A stretch of DNA of 32,115 nt from an uncultured Collinsella sp. (GTDB lineage: Bacteria; Actinomycetota; Coriobacteriia; Coriobacteriales; Coriobacteriaceae): NCBI GenBank assembly GCA_900547125.1, contig URFU01000007.1:1-32115 (forward strand), given 5' to 3'. The first letter of the stretch is position 1; every line of letters starts with the position of its first letter. The translations under genes and the position numbers were made by a program. Shown here piece by piece: positions 8,197 to 15,491 of this stretch. Under the pieces are notes generated by a model. The model did not search any database, was not told the origin of the DNA, and saw only the letters and a list, made by a program, of their open reading frames with translations.

Positions 8197-9903
8197 CTAC
8201 GAGCGCAGTGTAATTTTATCTCGCAGCGATTTGAGATCCTCGGTTATGGTGCGGTCTTCCTGAATCATCTTCTGAACCTTTTTATAGCTCGTACTGACGG
8301 TTGAGTGGTTGCGGTTGCCAAACTCCGCGCCCACCGCCGTAGTCGTCATCTCGCACATCTCGATGGCCAGATATATGGCGATATGGCGGGCTTTGGCTAT
8401 GTTGGCGTTGCGGCGCGGGCCGATGAGCTCCTCGTGCGTCACGCCGTACTGCTCTTCAATGACAGACTGGACCGTCTGCACGTTGATCTTTTTGGCCGAC
8501 GTATCGAAGTACTGGCTTGCGATGGCGTCGATGTCGTCGAAACTGAGCTCGCTGCCCTCGCGTTCGCGGTCTCCTGCCTCGCCGGCGCAGCGTTCGCAGA
8601 AGCTCTCGAGTTCGCGGATGTTGGTTCCCGAGACTTCTGCCATGTGCTTAAAGTGCTCGTCGGTCAGATGCCCACCATCGCCGCCATAGGCCGCCAGCAG
8701 CGAGTCGTCACCCGCCTCGGGTGCGGCGGCTATCGTGTTCTCGTAGTAGCGCTGCAAGATCTTGTATTTCATCTCGTAGCTGGGCTCCGCCACCAAACAG
8801 AGCATACCGGCATTAAAACGGCTGGTAAGGCGCTCGTCCATGCTCAGGTCTTTGGGCGCACGGTCGGCTGCGATGACGACTTTTTTGTTGTTGCGGATAA
8901 ACTCGTCCATGAGCTGGAAGAAGTAGTCCACGCTCGCGCGCTTGCCGATGATGTTTTGAATGTCGTCGATGATGAGCACGTCCACGTCGTGGTATGCCTG
9001 CATGATGGGGGCGTTGCTCTTCTTTTGGCGGTCGAACTCCGTCATCAGGTCATCGAGGTACGCCTGTGAGTTGGCGTACTTTACCTTGATCTCGGGCGAC
9101 TTTTCGGCGAGTTCGTTTTTGATGGCGAGCAGCAGATGGGTCTTGCCCAGCCCCGATTTGCCATAGATGAACAGGGATGTGCATGTGCCGCGTTCGTCCG
9201 CGAGCGCGGCAAACTTGAGGGCTGAGCGATAGGCATGGCTGTTTTCTGGGCCGTAGACAAAGTTTTCGAAGGTGAATTTCGAGTTGGCCGCGAGCGGCGC
9301 GCCGTCGGTGTTCTGCTCGATCGGTGCCGCAGCTGCGGGGACGCTCATGGGCGATGTGGAGGCTGGTTTTGCACTCTTTGCAGGCGCCTCGCCTTTCATC
9401 TGGTTCATCATGCGGCGGAAATCGTCGGCCGAAAGCGTGTTTTTGATTGCGATGCCCGAATCCTCGCCCGGTGTTGCGTCGTGCGCGATAGGCATGTGTG
9501 TGGCAGCGGACATGGGAGCCGCCGGCGTCGAGACGGTGGGCATGGTTTCACGGGAAACATCGCCGATTTGATGCTCGGGAGCCGACACTGTGGTGGTAGC
9601 TGGCGCCGCCGGGGGAACGACGGGTGCCGCGGGTGCGGCGTTATCTGCCGCGGAGCCCTGTGGTGCCACGATGTTGAGCGCAATCGGTGCAAAGGCGATC
9701 TCTTCCAGGTACGCCTCGATGGTCGGCTGATGCTTTTTGAGCTGAGCGATGGCAAATCGTGAGGGGGCCTCAATCGTCAAGGTGTCCTCGGTCAGGCTCA
9801 CAGCACGCGATTGCCCCAGCATGTTGATGAGGCGCGCATCTTGGCCGTCGCGCTGACAAAAGGCGATGGCATCCCCCAGGATGATGCTTGCTTCCTCGTC
9901 CAC
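8197..9903 (-). CDS. dnaA: Chromosomal replication initiator protein DnaA
   Basis: DnaA is the AAA+ initiator that binds DnaA boxes at oriC, melts DNA and recruits helicase. The 568-residue product has domain I at about 1-80. A long Ala/Pro/Thr/Ser-rich domain II linker (80-205) accounts for its size above the usual 450-ish residues. The AAA+ core begins FTFENFVYG, with Walker A GKSGLGKT (248-255), Walker B VLIIDD (309-314) and ERLTSRF. Domain IV includes R506 in KARHIAIYL and the recognition helix FGNRNHSTV (528-536). That helix differs from the common GRDHTTV at two base-contacting positions (N532 for Asp, S534 for Thr), which fits the non-standard box TTTTCRACA. The start is GTG, with GGGAGA a few bases upstream, 15 nt after the GHKL-ATPase gene. 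Confidence 0.97.
   Translation of the reverse strand: MDEEASIILGDAIAFCQRDGQDARLINMLGQSRAVSLTEDTLTIEAPSRFAIAQLKKHQPTIEAYLEEIAFAPIALNIVAPQGSAADNAAPAAPVVPPAAPATTTVSAPEHQIGDVSRETMPTVSTPAAPMSAATHMPIAHDATPGEDSGIAIKNTLSADDFRRMMNQMKGEAPAKSAKPASTSPMSVPAAAAPIEQNTDGAPLAANSKFTFENFVYGPENSHAYRSALKFAALADERGTCTSLFIYGKSGLGKTHLLLAIKNELAEKSPEIKVKYANSQAYLDDLMTEFDRQKKSNAPIMQAYHDVDVLIIDDIQNIIGKRASVDYFFQLMDEFIRNNKKVVIAADRAPKDLSMDERLTSRFNAGMLCLVAEPSYEMKYKILQRYYENTIAAAPEAGDDSLLAAYGGDGGHLTDEHFKHMAEVSGTNIRELESFCERCAGEAGDREREGSELSFDDIDAIASQYFDTSAKKINVQTVQSVIEEQYGVTHEELIGPRRNANIAKARHIAIYLAIEMCEMTTTAVGAEFGNRNHSTVSTSYKKVQKMIQEDRTITEDLKSLRDKITLRS
9544..9559. other. Degenerate parS-like palindrome inside dnaA
   Basis: GGTTTCACGGGAAACA matches the parS sequence TGTTTCACGTGAAACA at 14 of 16 positions and lies in the domain II linker of dnaA (encoding VSRET). 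It may be a weak ParB site or chance. The linker is poorly constrained, so coding need alone does not explain it. Confidence 0.35.
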
Positions 9904-9918
9904 TGTCTCTCCCGTTCC

Positions 9919-11247
9919 TTAAGCTTGGGCCCGCACGCGAGCGCTTCCGATTTCGGTCAGATGGTATTTCTGCCCATGTTTGACTATCAAGCCCGTCTGC
10001 GCCAAATCGTTGAGCGTGCGCGACCAGGTGGGTGCAGAGTTTCCAAACGCCCGCGCCAAGTCCGTCGCGCCGCACTCTTGATGTTGGGCCAGATACCCTA
10101 ATGCAGCGTTGCCGCGTTCGCTTATAAACACGTCCGACTGCGGTTGTGCGTATTGATTCGCCGCATTAGGATACATCATTTGAGCTGCTGGTTGTTGAGA
10201 ACTCTGCATGGGCGGCATCTGCTGTTGAAAACTTTGCGGCCACTGTTGGTAAGGCTGCGGCGGCATCTGCTGAGTCCAGGGGTTGAGGTTTCCCTGCGGC
10301 ATCTGCTGATACGGCTGCTGGTACGGCTGAGGATACTGCTGTGGATACGGCTGGGCATATCCCTGCTGCGGCATATATTGGGGAGGATACCCTTGTGGGT
10401 ACGGTTGGTAGCCCATTTGCGCGACGTTTGGCATGGCCGCCGTCTGCTGCACGGCGCCTGTGTCCGGATCTGCCGAGCCTATGCCCTCCGGCATGTTTTG
10501 CACTGGGTTGCCCAGCGGTGTCTGGGGGGCTTGCATGGGAAAACTTCCAGGCTGCTGCATCTGCTGCGCCACGGGCTGCTGTGCAAACGTGCTGGATAGG
10601 GGATACGCCGGCTGCTCCGTCTCGGGGCGCACGGCGGCCCCTCGCCCTCCGGCGCGCTCGATTTCCTGTACGCGCTTGGGATTCAGGCTTACCGTGACCA
10701 CAGTGCCGTTGCCCATGTTGTCCTCGATGGATACAGCGCCGCCGGCGTTTTCCAGGTACTCCTGCACCATGGGAAACCCGGCTCCGGTTCCGCGGATGTA
10801 TCGTTTCATGTAGCTGTTTGCGCTGGTAACGCCAAAGTCGAACGCGCGCTCCTTGTCGTCGATCCCCGGTCCCTGGTCTGCGAATCGGATGGTGTCGCCG
10901 CCGTCTAGGATCGAGATGATGGGCTCTGCAAAGTGGGCGTGGATAAAGTTTTCGACAATCTCGCGGATAACCATGAGCGAGATGTGCCCGCCCTGCTCTT
11001 TCATGCACTGGTAGACGGTGTTGGTTGTCTCTTCCAGATAGGTGCGCACGTCCTTAGGTTCGATGACGATGACGCGCGGCGTCGACAGCAGGGCGTCATA
11101 GACCGCGATGCGTGCGGCATACATGGCAGCCTGCGTTTTCGCAGCGGCCTGCTCTTCCTCGCCACGCTTTTCGCGCACGCCGGTGATGTGCTCGTTGTCG
11201 GGTGCCGGGTCTCCGGAATCGACCATGGTGTAAAAGTCGTCAGACAT
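9919..11247 (-). CDS. GHKL ATPase with Pro/Gln/Tyr-rich linker and C-terminal winged helix, upstream of dnaA
   Basis: The exact function is not recognised. Residues 60-190 form a GHKL (histidine-kinase-type) ATPase: N-box REIVENFIHA (E96, N100), G1 box DQGPG (124-128), G2 region RGTGAGFPM (152-160), and strand GNGTVVTVSL. No phospho-accepting His/dimerisation domain precedes it, so it looks like a stand-alone ATPase of the anti-sigma/SpoIIAB style rather than a sensor kinase. Residues about 223-370 are low-complexity, rich in Gln, Pro, Tyr and Met (PYPQQYPQPYQQ type). Residues 374-440 look like a MarR/winged-helix DNA-binding domain (ALGYLAQHQECGATDLARAF and the helix following). There is no transmembrane segment, so it should be cytosolic. 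It lies between the origin boxes and dnaA, 15 nt upstream of the dnaA start, and so should be co-transcribed with dnaA. The ribosome-binding site is weak. A role in regulating dnaA or origin firing is inference from position. Confidence 0.85.
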   Translation of the reverse strand: MSDDFYTMVDSGDPAPDNEHITGVREKRGEEEQAAAKTQAAMYAARIAVYDALLSTPRVIVIEPKDVRTYLEETTNTVYQCMKEQGGHISLMVIREIVENFIHAHFAEPIISILDGGDTIRFADQGPGIDDKERAFDFGVTSANSYMKRYIRGTGAGFPMVQEYLENAGGAVSIEDNMGNGTVVTVSLNPKRVQEIERAGGRGAAVRPETEQPAYPLSSTFAQQPVAQQMQQPGSFPMQAPQTPLGNPVQNMPEGIGSADPDTGAVQQTAAMPNVAQMGYQPYPQGYPPQYMPQQGYAQPYPQQYPQPYQQPYQQMPQGNLNPWTQQMPPQPYQQWPQSFQQQMPPMQSSQQPAAQMMYPNAANQYAQPQSDVFISERGNAALGYLAQHQECGATDLARAFGNSAPTWSRTLNDLAQTGLIVKHGQKYHLTEIGSARVRAQA

Positions 11248-11280
11248 GCCGCTCGCAATCTTTCAAAAGGTTTCGAACAA

Positions 11281-11309
11281 ATAGTAGCTCACCGTGCAAT
11301 GTTTCTCAT
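11281..11309 (-). promoter_or_regulatory. Candidate promoter for the GHKL-ATPase/dnaA operon
   Basis: On the minus strand ATGAGA (-35, 11304-11309, 4/6) and TACTAT (-10, 11281-11286, 4/6) are separated by 17 bp. A DnaA-box-like 9-mer (11310-11318) abuts the -35, so DnaA could repress its own operon. This is a weak match. Confidence 0.35.
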
Positions 11310-11414
11310 CTTTCGACAACTTTTCAAAACCTGTTGAAAACTTTGGAAAACAGGCGAAAAGTTCTCAACATTGCCAACATGACCTGTCGAAAACTCGATG
11401 AAATATCGTGAAAA
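11310..11414. other. Putative oriC DnaA-box cluster (rpmH side)
   Basis: The 345-bp divergent region 11248-11592 has no gene. It holds two perfect TTTTCRACA boxes on the minus strand (11332-11340 TTTTCAACA, 11385-11393 TTTTCGACA). Near matches are CTTTCGACA 11310-11318 (8/9), TTCTCAACA 11362-11370 (8/9), TTTTCAAAA 11321-11329, TTGCCAACA 11371-11379 and minus-strand TTTTCACGA 11406-11414 (7/9 each). All genes on both sides read away from here, as expected of an origin with leading-strand-oriented flanks. Downstream (11415-11490) the sequence is moderately AT-rich with no assigned element. Confidence 0.72.
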
Positions 11415-11490
11415 GTTGTAATGCGGCGCAAATTTCGGTTGAGCTTATGGGGGAACCGTGTGAACTACGCAACCTTTTACCTTTGATTTC

Positions 11491-11520
11491 TTGACATTTG
11501 AACATTGATTTCCCTACAAT
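11491..11520 (+). promoter_or_regulatory. Sigma-70-type promoter of the rpmH operon
   Basis: TTGACA (11491-11496) and TACAAT (11515-11520) are separated by 18 bp, giving a predicted start near 11527 and a leader of about 65 nt before rpmH. This is the closest-to-consensus promoter in the window, appropriate for a ribosomal protein gene beside the origin. Confidence 0.85.
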
Positions 11521-11592
11521 CTTCAAGCTCACGTGTCTATATCTGCGTCCGCGCTCCCGCGGACACTCGAAATGCAGCAGGAGGAACTTAAG

Positions 11593-11727
11593 ATGAAGCG
11601 TACGTATCAGCCTAATAAGCGTAAGCGTGCCAAGACCCATGGCTTCCGTGCCCGTATGGCCACCAAGGGTGGTCGTGCCGTGCTCGCCCGTCGCCGCGCC
11701 AAGGGCCGCAAGCGTCTCACTGTCTAG
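11593..11727 (+). CDS. rpmH: 50S ribosomal protein L34
   Basis: The 44-residue, very basic protein beginning MKRTYQPNKRKRAKTHGFR and ending GRKRLTV is a textbook L34, a component of the large ribosomal subunit. The ATG at 11593 has AGGAGG at 11579-11584, 8 nt upstream. A longer in-frame start at 11533 is rejected because it adds non-conserved residues and has no ribosome-binding site. It is the first gene of the rpmH-rnpA-yidD-yidC-jag operon next to oriC. Confidence 0.98.
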   Translation: MKRTYQPNKRKRAKTHGFRARMATKGGRAVLARRRAKGRKRLTV

Positions 11728-11747
11728 CAGCGATACACACATCTCGC

Positions 11748-12086
11748 ATGAAGACTATTAAGTCTCGGCAAGATTTCGAGCATGTGTTCAGTCAGGGGCG
11801 TCGTTTCAATCACCCTCTGATTCGAATGACCATATGTGAATCGGTTGGCGAAGGCGACTCCGGAAGGGTCGCCTTCGTTGGTGCTAAACGGCTCGGTTGC
11901 GCAGTCGTGCGCAACCGTTCTAAGCGTGTGATGCGCGAGGCCGCCCGCAGCTGCGGATTTCCCGTTGCGGGTTATGACATCATCTTGTTCGCGACTCCCA
12001 AGACGAGGATCTCTTCGCCTCAGGAGATGGACAAGGCATTGCGTTCGCTTATGAAACGCGCCGGCGTTGCCGGGGAGGAGCGATGA
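11748..12086 (+). CDS. rnpA: Ribonuclease P protein component
   Basis: This is the protein subunit that assists the RNase P RNA in maturing tRNA 5' ends. The 112-residue basic protein has the N-terminal IKSRQDFEHVFSQGRRF and the family signature RNRSKRVMREA, which forms the RNA-binding RNR motif. The ATG is 20 nt after rpmH with no clear Shine-Dalgarno, so translation may be coupled to rpmH. The 3' end overlaps yidD by 4 bp (ATGA). Confidence 0.95.
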   Translation: MKTIKSRQDFEHVFSQGRRFNHPLIRMTICESVGEGDSGRVAFVGAKRLGCAVVRNRSKRVMREAARSCGFPVAGYDIILFATPKTRISSPQEMDKALRSLMKRAGVAGEER

Positions 12087-12307
12087 GCAATCACGTTTTG
12101 CGACGTGTTGCCATCGCTCCTATTCGCATATATCAACAGGTTATTTCGCCCTTATTACCTGACGCCTGCATTTACTACCCAACGTGCTCGCAATATGCCG
12201 TTCAGGCGATTGAGAAGTACGGTGTTTTGAGAGGCTGCTGGCTTGCCGTGAGGCGCATCGCTCGCTGCAATCCCCTGCACGTCGGCGGTTATGACCCTGT
12301 GCCCTAG
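12083..12307 (+). CDS. yidD: Membrane protein insertion efficiency factor YidD
   Basis: The 74-residue protein has the hallmark YPTCSQYAVQAIEKYG and CNPLHVGGYDPVP blocks with the three conserved cysteines. YidD is a small membrane-associated protein that helps YidC and Sec insert membrane proteins. Its ATG overlaps the rnpA stop (ATGA), and yidC follows 29 nt later. This is the standard order. Confidence 0.95.
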   Translation: MSNHVLRRVAIAPIRIYQQVISPLLPDACIYYPTCSQYAVQAIEKYGVLRGCWLAVRRIARCNPLHVGGYDPVP

Positions 12308-12336
12308 CGGGCACTCGCTATCGGAGGAAAACTTAC

Positions 12337-13107
12337 ATGTGGGATTGGATCGTTAACATCCTTTTCGAGCTGCTCAAGCTCATCCAGACCTTTGCGGTCG
12401 ACTGGGGCCTGTCCATCATCATCCTGGTGGTCATCATCCGTCTGCTGCTGACGCCGCTCATGCTCAAGTCGACCAAGTCGACGGCTCGCATGCAGGTGCT
12501 GCAGCCTAAGATGCTCGAGATCCAGGAGCGCTATGCCGACGATCCCCAGCGTCAGGCCGAGGAGATGCAGAAGTTCTACAGCGAGAACAAGTTCAACCCC
12601 ATGGCTGGTTGTCTGCCGCTGTTAATCCAGATGCCTGTCCTGTTCGCCCTGTTTACGCTGCTGCGTAACCTGCCGAACTACTTTAGCGACGGCACGTTCT
12701 CGTTCTTCAACATCCTGCCTGACCTTACCACCACGCCGAGCGCTTCCTTTGCCGATGGCTTTATGGTTGCGCTGCCTGCGCTGGTTTGCCTGATTCTGTT
12801 CGCTGTCTTGACCCTGATTCCGCAGCTGTATATGTCTCGCAATCAGACTGGTCAGCAGGCCCAGAGCATGCGCATGATGGCTGTCGTCATGACCGTCATG
12901 ATGCTTTGGATGGGCTGGAGCCTGCCCGTCGGCGTTCTGCTGTACTACGATGTGTCTTCTGCCTGGCAGGTTATCCAGCAGATCTTCGTGACGCAGAAGG
13001 TTATCGACAAGGCCAAGGCCGATGAGGAGGAGCGCCTCAAGAACGCTCCGCTGCAGGTCGAGGTTACCCGTCGCGAGAAGAAGCCGCGTCCGCACAAGAA
13101 GAAGTAG
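12337..13107 (+). CDS. yidC: Membrane protein insertase YidC/Oxa1 family
   Basis: The 256-residue integral membrane protein has five predicted transmembrane segments: about 8-42, 95-112, 140-165, 182-198 and 200-222. The conserved arginine in the first segment (VVIIRLLLTPLM) forms the hydrophilic substrate groove of Gram-positive YidC/SpoIIIJ. A cytoplasmic coiled hairpin (KMLEIQERYADDPQRQ) follows, and the basic C-terminal tail (REKKPRPHKKK) fits ribosome contact. There is no lipobox cysteine near the N-terminus, unlike many firmicute SpoIIIJ proteins. The start ATG has GGAGGAAAA upstream. Confidence 0.96.
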   Translation: MWDWIVNILFELLKLIQTFAVDWGLSIIILVVIIRLLLTPLMLKSTKSTARMQVLQPKMLEIQERYADDPQRQAEEMQKFYSENKFNPMAGCLPLLIQMPVLFALFTLLRNLPNYFSDGTFSFFNILPDLTTTPSASFADGFMVALPALVCLILFAVLTLIPQLYMSRNQTGQQAQSMRMMAVVMTVMMLWMGWSLPVGVLLYYDVSSAWQVIQQIFVTQKVIDKAKADEEERLKNAPLQVEVTRREKKPRPHKKK

Positions 13108-13125
13108 TCGGGATATCAATCTTAT

Positions 13126-13138
13126 TTAGGTACCTAAC
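13126..13138. repeat. 13-bp palindromic repeat, copy 1
   Basis: TTAGGTACCTAAC contains a perfect 12-bp palindrome. It lies between the yidC stop and the jag ribosome-binding site, 4 nt before GGAG. An identical 13-mer is at 16630-16642, and no other copy is visible in the window. It could be an operator or the end of an exchanged segment. Confidence 0.75.
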
Positions 13139-13152
13139 TTTTGGAGTACGTT

Positions 13153-13722
13153 ATGTCTGAAGAGATCATCGAGGATATGCTTGAGGAGGTTGCCCCGCAG
13201 ATTGCGGGCGATTATCCCGAGATTGCACAGCGCTACAAGGCCGGTGAAGAGCTGACCGACGAGGAGCTCGACACCATTGCCGATGTTGCGATTTCCATTC
13301 TGCGTTCCATCCTTTCGCACTTCGATGCCGCCAACTCTCCTATTGATGAGTACGAGGGCGACGAGGGCGAGCTGATTTTGGATGTTACGGCTCCTGATCT
13401 TGCTGTTCTCATTGGCCGTCATGGTCGTACCCTTGATGCTCTTCAGGTCATGTTCTCTTTGCTGGTGAGCCGCAAGCTTGGCTTTAGGTATCCGGTTGTG
13501 GTTGACGTTGAGGGCTACAAGAGCCGTCGTCAGGACAAGGTTGCCTCTATGGCTCAGTCTGCTGCCGAGCGTGCCATCCGCACCCATAAGAGTGTTTCGC
13601 TTCCGCCCATGAATGCCTATGAGCGCCGACTGGTTCATATTGCACTTCGTGGCAATGATGCCGTCGATACCCATTCTGAGGGTTCTGACCCTGATCGCCA
13701 TGTGGTGATTGTTGCTCGATAA
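13153..13722 (+). CDS. jag: Jag/KhpB family RNA-binding protein (KH and R3H domains)
   Basis: This 189-residue cytosolic RNA-binding protein is linked in Gram-positives to cell elongation and division control. It has an acidic N-terminus (1-65) in place of the firmicute Jag-N domain. A KH domain with the GxxG-type loop IGRHGRTLDALQ is followed by an R3H domain (ERRLVHIAL and DPDRHVVIV). The ATG at 13153 with GGAG at 13143-13146 is preferred. The upstream in-frame TTG at 13141 would overlap the ribosome-binding site. It is the last gene of the rpmH operon and is followed by a terminator. Confidence 0.94.
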   Translation: MSEEIIEDMLEEVAPQIAGDYPEIAQRYKAGEELTDEELDTIADVAISILRSILSHFDAANSPIDEYEGDEGELILDVTAPDLAVLIGRHGRTLDALQVMFSLLVSRKLGFRYPVVVDVEGYKSRRQDKVASMAQSAAERAIRTHKSVSLPPMNAYERRLVHIALRGNDAVDTHSEGSDPDRHVVIVAR

Positions 13723-13742
13723 TCTAGTCGAGCTTATGCTTA

Positions 13743-13772
13743 GGGGGCGTGGTTTCCACGTCCCCTTTTTTT
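13743..13772 (+). terminator. Terminator of the rpmH-jag operon
   Basis: GGGGCGTGG (13744-13752), loop TTT, CCACGTCCCC (13756-13765, one bulged T), then seven T (13766-13772). It separates the jag and rsmG transcripts. Confidence 0.9.
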
Positions 13773-13818
13773 GTCAAAAGTTCTCGATACACTGATTTTT
13801 GTCAGAAAGGAGCTTTCG

Positions 13819-14556
13819 TTGTTAGTACTTACTGATCAGCAGGCTGACGAGATGCTCAGCCGTCTAACTTCCTATTGCAAAGAGTATTCCTTGAGCGTAA
13901 CTGATACTGAGCTAAGGAAATGTATCCAGCATTTGGATTTGGTTCTGGAAACAAATAAGACAACCAATCTCACCCGTATTCTTAACGTAGAAGATGCTGC
14001 AGTACTTCATATCCTCGACTCACTTGTTTTGCTCCCTTATGTCAATAAGGCTCCTGAGGGAGCTTTACTTGATATGGGAACAGGTGCTGGCTTCCCTGGT
14101 ATCCCGTTAACGATAACCACACATCGTAAAGCTACTTATATTGACTCTGTTGGTAAGAAGGTTGATGCTGTCAATTCTTTTGTTCATGCTCTTGGGTTGA
14201 AATATGGTCATGCAGTCCATGATCGCCTTGAAGAATATGCTCGAAGCCATAAGAAGCAGTTCTCTGTCGTAACCGCCCGCGCACTGGCCCCTCTACCGAT
14301 TCTTGTTGAGTATGCAGCTCCGTACCTCAAGGACGGAGGGCTATTTGTTATCACGAAGGGCAATCCATCGGATGATGAGCTTGCTTCTGGCATGTCAGCA
14401 GCTAAGATCTGCGGCTTCACTTTGTTTCTGAATGACGCAATCGATTTGCCTGAGGGCTTGGGCCACAGGGAGTTCATTGTTCTTAAGAAGAGTCATCCAG
14501 CATCCGTTTCATTGCCTCGTGCAAATGGCATGGCAAAGAAGAATCCGCTTGCCTAG
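13819..14556 (+). CDS. rsmG: 16S rRNA (guanine527-N7)-methyltransferase
   Basis: RsmG methylates G527 of 16S rRNA using S-adenosylmethionine; in other bacteria its loss gives low-level streptomycin resistance. The Rossmann SAM-binding motif is LLDMGTGAGFPGIPL, followed by the ARALAPL block. I place the start at TTG 13819 (245 residues) because AAAGGAG at 13806-13812 lies 6 nt upstream. The in-frame TTG at 13771 lies in the T-run of the preceding terminator and has no ribosome-binding site. Codon use is markedly AT-richer than in yidC or gyrA (one 60-base line counts 38% GC against 62% in yidC). The stop is 1 nt before the first parS site. Confidence 0.94.
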   Translation: MLVLTDQQADEMLSRLTSYCKEYSLSVTDTELRKCIQHLDLVLETNKTTNLTRILNVEDAAVLHILDSLVLLPYVNKAPEGALLDMGTGAGFPGIPLTITTHRKATYIDSVGKKVDAVNSFVHALGLKYGHAVHDRLEEYARSHKKQFSVVTARALAPLPILVEYAAPYLKDGGLFVITKGNPSDDELASGMSAAKICGFTLFLNDAIDLPEGLGHREFIVLKKSHPASVSLPRANGMAKKNPLA

Positions 14557-14557
14557 A

Positions 14558-14573
14558 TGTTTCACGTGAAACA
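14558..14573. promoter_or_regulatory. parS: parS site 1
   Basis: TGTTTCACGTGAAACA is a perfect match to the bacterial parS consensus, the binding site for ParB/Spo0J. It lies just after the rsmG stop codon. Confidence 0.95.
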
Positions 14574-14596
14574 TAATGGATACTAACAACTTGCAC

Positions 14597-14612
14597 TGTT
14601 TCACGTGAAACA
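14597..14612. promoter_or_regulatory. parS: parS site 2
   Basis: An identical 16-bp parS, starting exactly 39 bp after site 1. The intervening 23 bp are not conserved between sites. Confidence 0.95.
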
Positions 14613-14635
14613 TGGCGGTTGATATCGAATCGGAA

Positions 14636-14651
14636 TGTTTCACGTGAAACA
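14636..14651. promoter_or_regulatory. parS: parS site 3
   Basis: An identical 16-bp parS, again exactly 39 bp after the previous one. It ends 39 nt before the parA start, so ParB bound here could also control parAB transcription. Confidence 0.95.
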
Positions 14652-14690
14652 TCCTCCGTTTGACAGCTTTAATACACACCAGGAGGGACC

Positions 14691-15491
14691 GTGGGATTTC
14701 GCGACGTTAAGCGTTCGAAGAGCGCAAAAGACACGCGTATTATTGCAATCATCAATCAAAAAGGCGGCGTCGGTAAGTCAACGACGGCCGTAAACCTTGC
14801 AGCAGCTCTGGGTGAACAGGGACGCAAGACACTGATTGTCGATTTTGATCCGCAGGGAAACAGCACAAGTGGATTCGGAATTGAAAAAGAAGACCTTGAT
14901 CAATGCATCTATGATGCATTGCTGAATGATGTGCCGGCAGAATCGCTTGTTCTTGATACAAATTGCAAAAAGGTATTCGTTATTCCGGCGACAATTCAGC
15001 TTGCAGGCGCCGAAATTGAGCTCGTAAGCGCAATTGCTCGTGAAACCCGCCTCAAAGATTTGCTTGAACCGATTCAGGACGAGTTCGATTTTATTTTCAT
15101 TGACTGTCCTCCTTCTCTCGGCCTGCTTACCATCAACGCTTTGACCGCAGCAGACAGCGTTTTGATTCCGATTCAGTGCGAGTATTACGCACTCGAGGGC
15201 GTTACGAAGCTGCTTGAGTCAATGAAGATGGTCAAATCACGTCTGAACAAGGGCTTAGACACCTATGGTGTGCTTATGACCATGTATGACTCGCGTACTT
15301 CTCTGTCGAATCAGGTTGTTGAGGAGGTTCAGTCGTACTTTGGTGATAAGGCTTTTAAGACTCTAATTCCCCGTACCGTAAAAATCTCTGAGGCTCCGTC
15401 TTTTGGAGAGCCGGTAATTACCTATGCACCTCAAAATAAGGGTGCAAAAGCGTATATGAATCTTGCAAAAGAGGTGATCAAGCGTGCCTAG
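14691..15491 (+). CDS. parA: Chromosome-partitioning ATPase ParA/Soj
   Basis: This is a ParA-type ATPase that binds DNA non-specifically and drives segregation of ParB-parS complexes; Soj homologues also act on DnaA. The 266-residue product has the deviant Walker A KGGVGKST (24-31), Walker A' VDFDPQGN and Walker B FIFIDCPPSLG. A short basic N-terminal tail of 15 residues precedes the fold. The start is GTG with AGGAGG at 14681-14686. It overlaps parB by 8 bp. Codon use is AT-richer than most of the window. Confidence 0.97.
   Translation: MGFRDVKRSKSAKDTRIIAIINQKGGVGKSTTAVNLAAALGEQGRKTLIVDFDPQGNSTSGFGIEKEDLDQCIYDALLNDVPAESLVLDTNCKKVFVIPATIQLAGAEIELVSAIARETRLKDLLEPIQDEFDFIFIDCPPSLGLLTINALTAADSVLIPIQCEYYALEGVTKLLESMKMVKSRLNKGLDTYGVLMTMYDSRTSLSNQVVEEVQSYFGDKAFKTLIPRTVKISEAPSFGEPVITYAPQNKGAKAYMNLAKEVIKRA

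Noticed and set aside
6483..8213. 576-codon plus-strand frame opposite recF and dnaN
   Set aside because: A shadow of two well-recognised genes; it runs through the origin spacer and has no recognisable domain.
11281..11300. Possible tRNA or small RNA gene in the oriC spacer
   Set aside because: No cloverleaf or stable stem beyond the box inverted repeats; no tRNA or rRNA gene was recognised anywhere in the window.
11533..11592. Longer rpmH start at 11533
   Set aside because: Adds 20 residues not found in L34; the ATG at 11593 has a strong AGGAGG.
13771..13818. Longer rsmG start (TTG at 13771)
   Set aside because: That codon is in the T-run of the upstream terminator and has no ribosome-binding site; the TTG at 13819 has AAAGGAG at good spacing.
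14558..14651. Regular repeats with spacers read as a CRISPR array
   Set aside because: The repeats are 16-bp perfect parS palindromes, only three copies with 23-bp spacers, next to parA and parB; no cas genes are present.
14660..14674. TTGACA before parA as a promoter -35
   Set aside because: A -10 at normal spacing would fall in the parA ribosome-binding site; no suitable hexamer is present.
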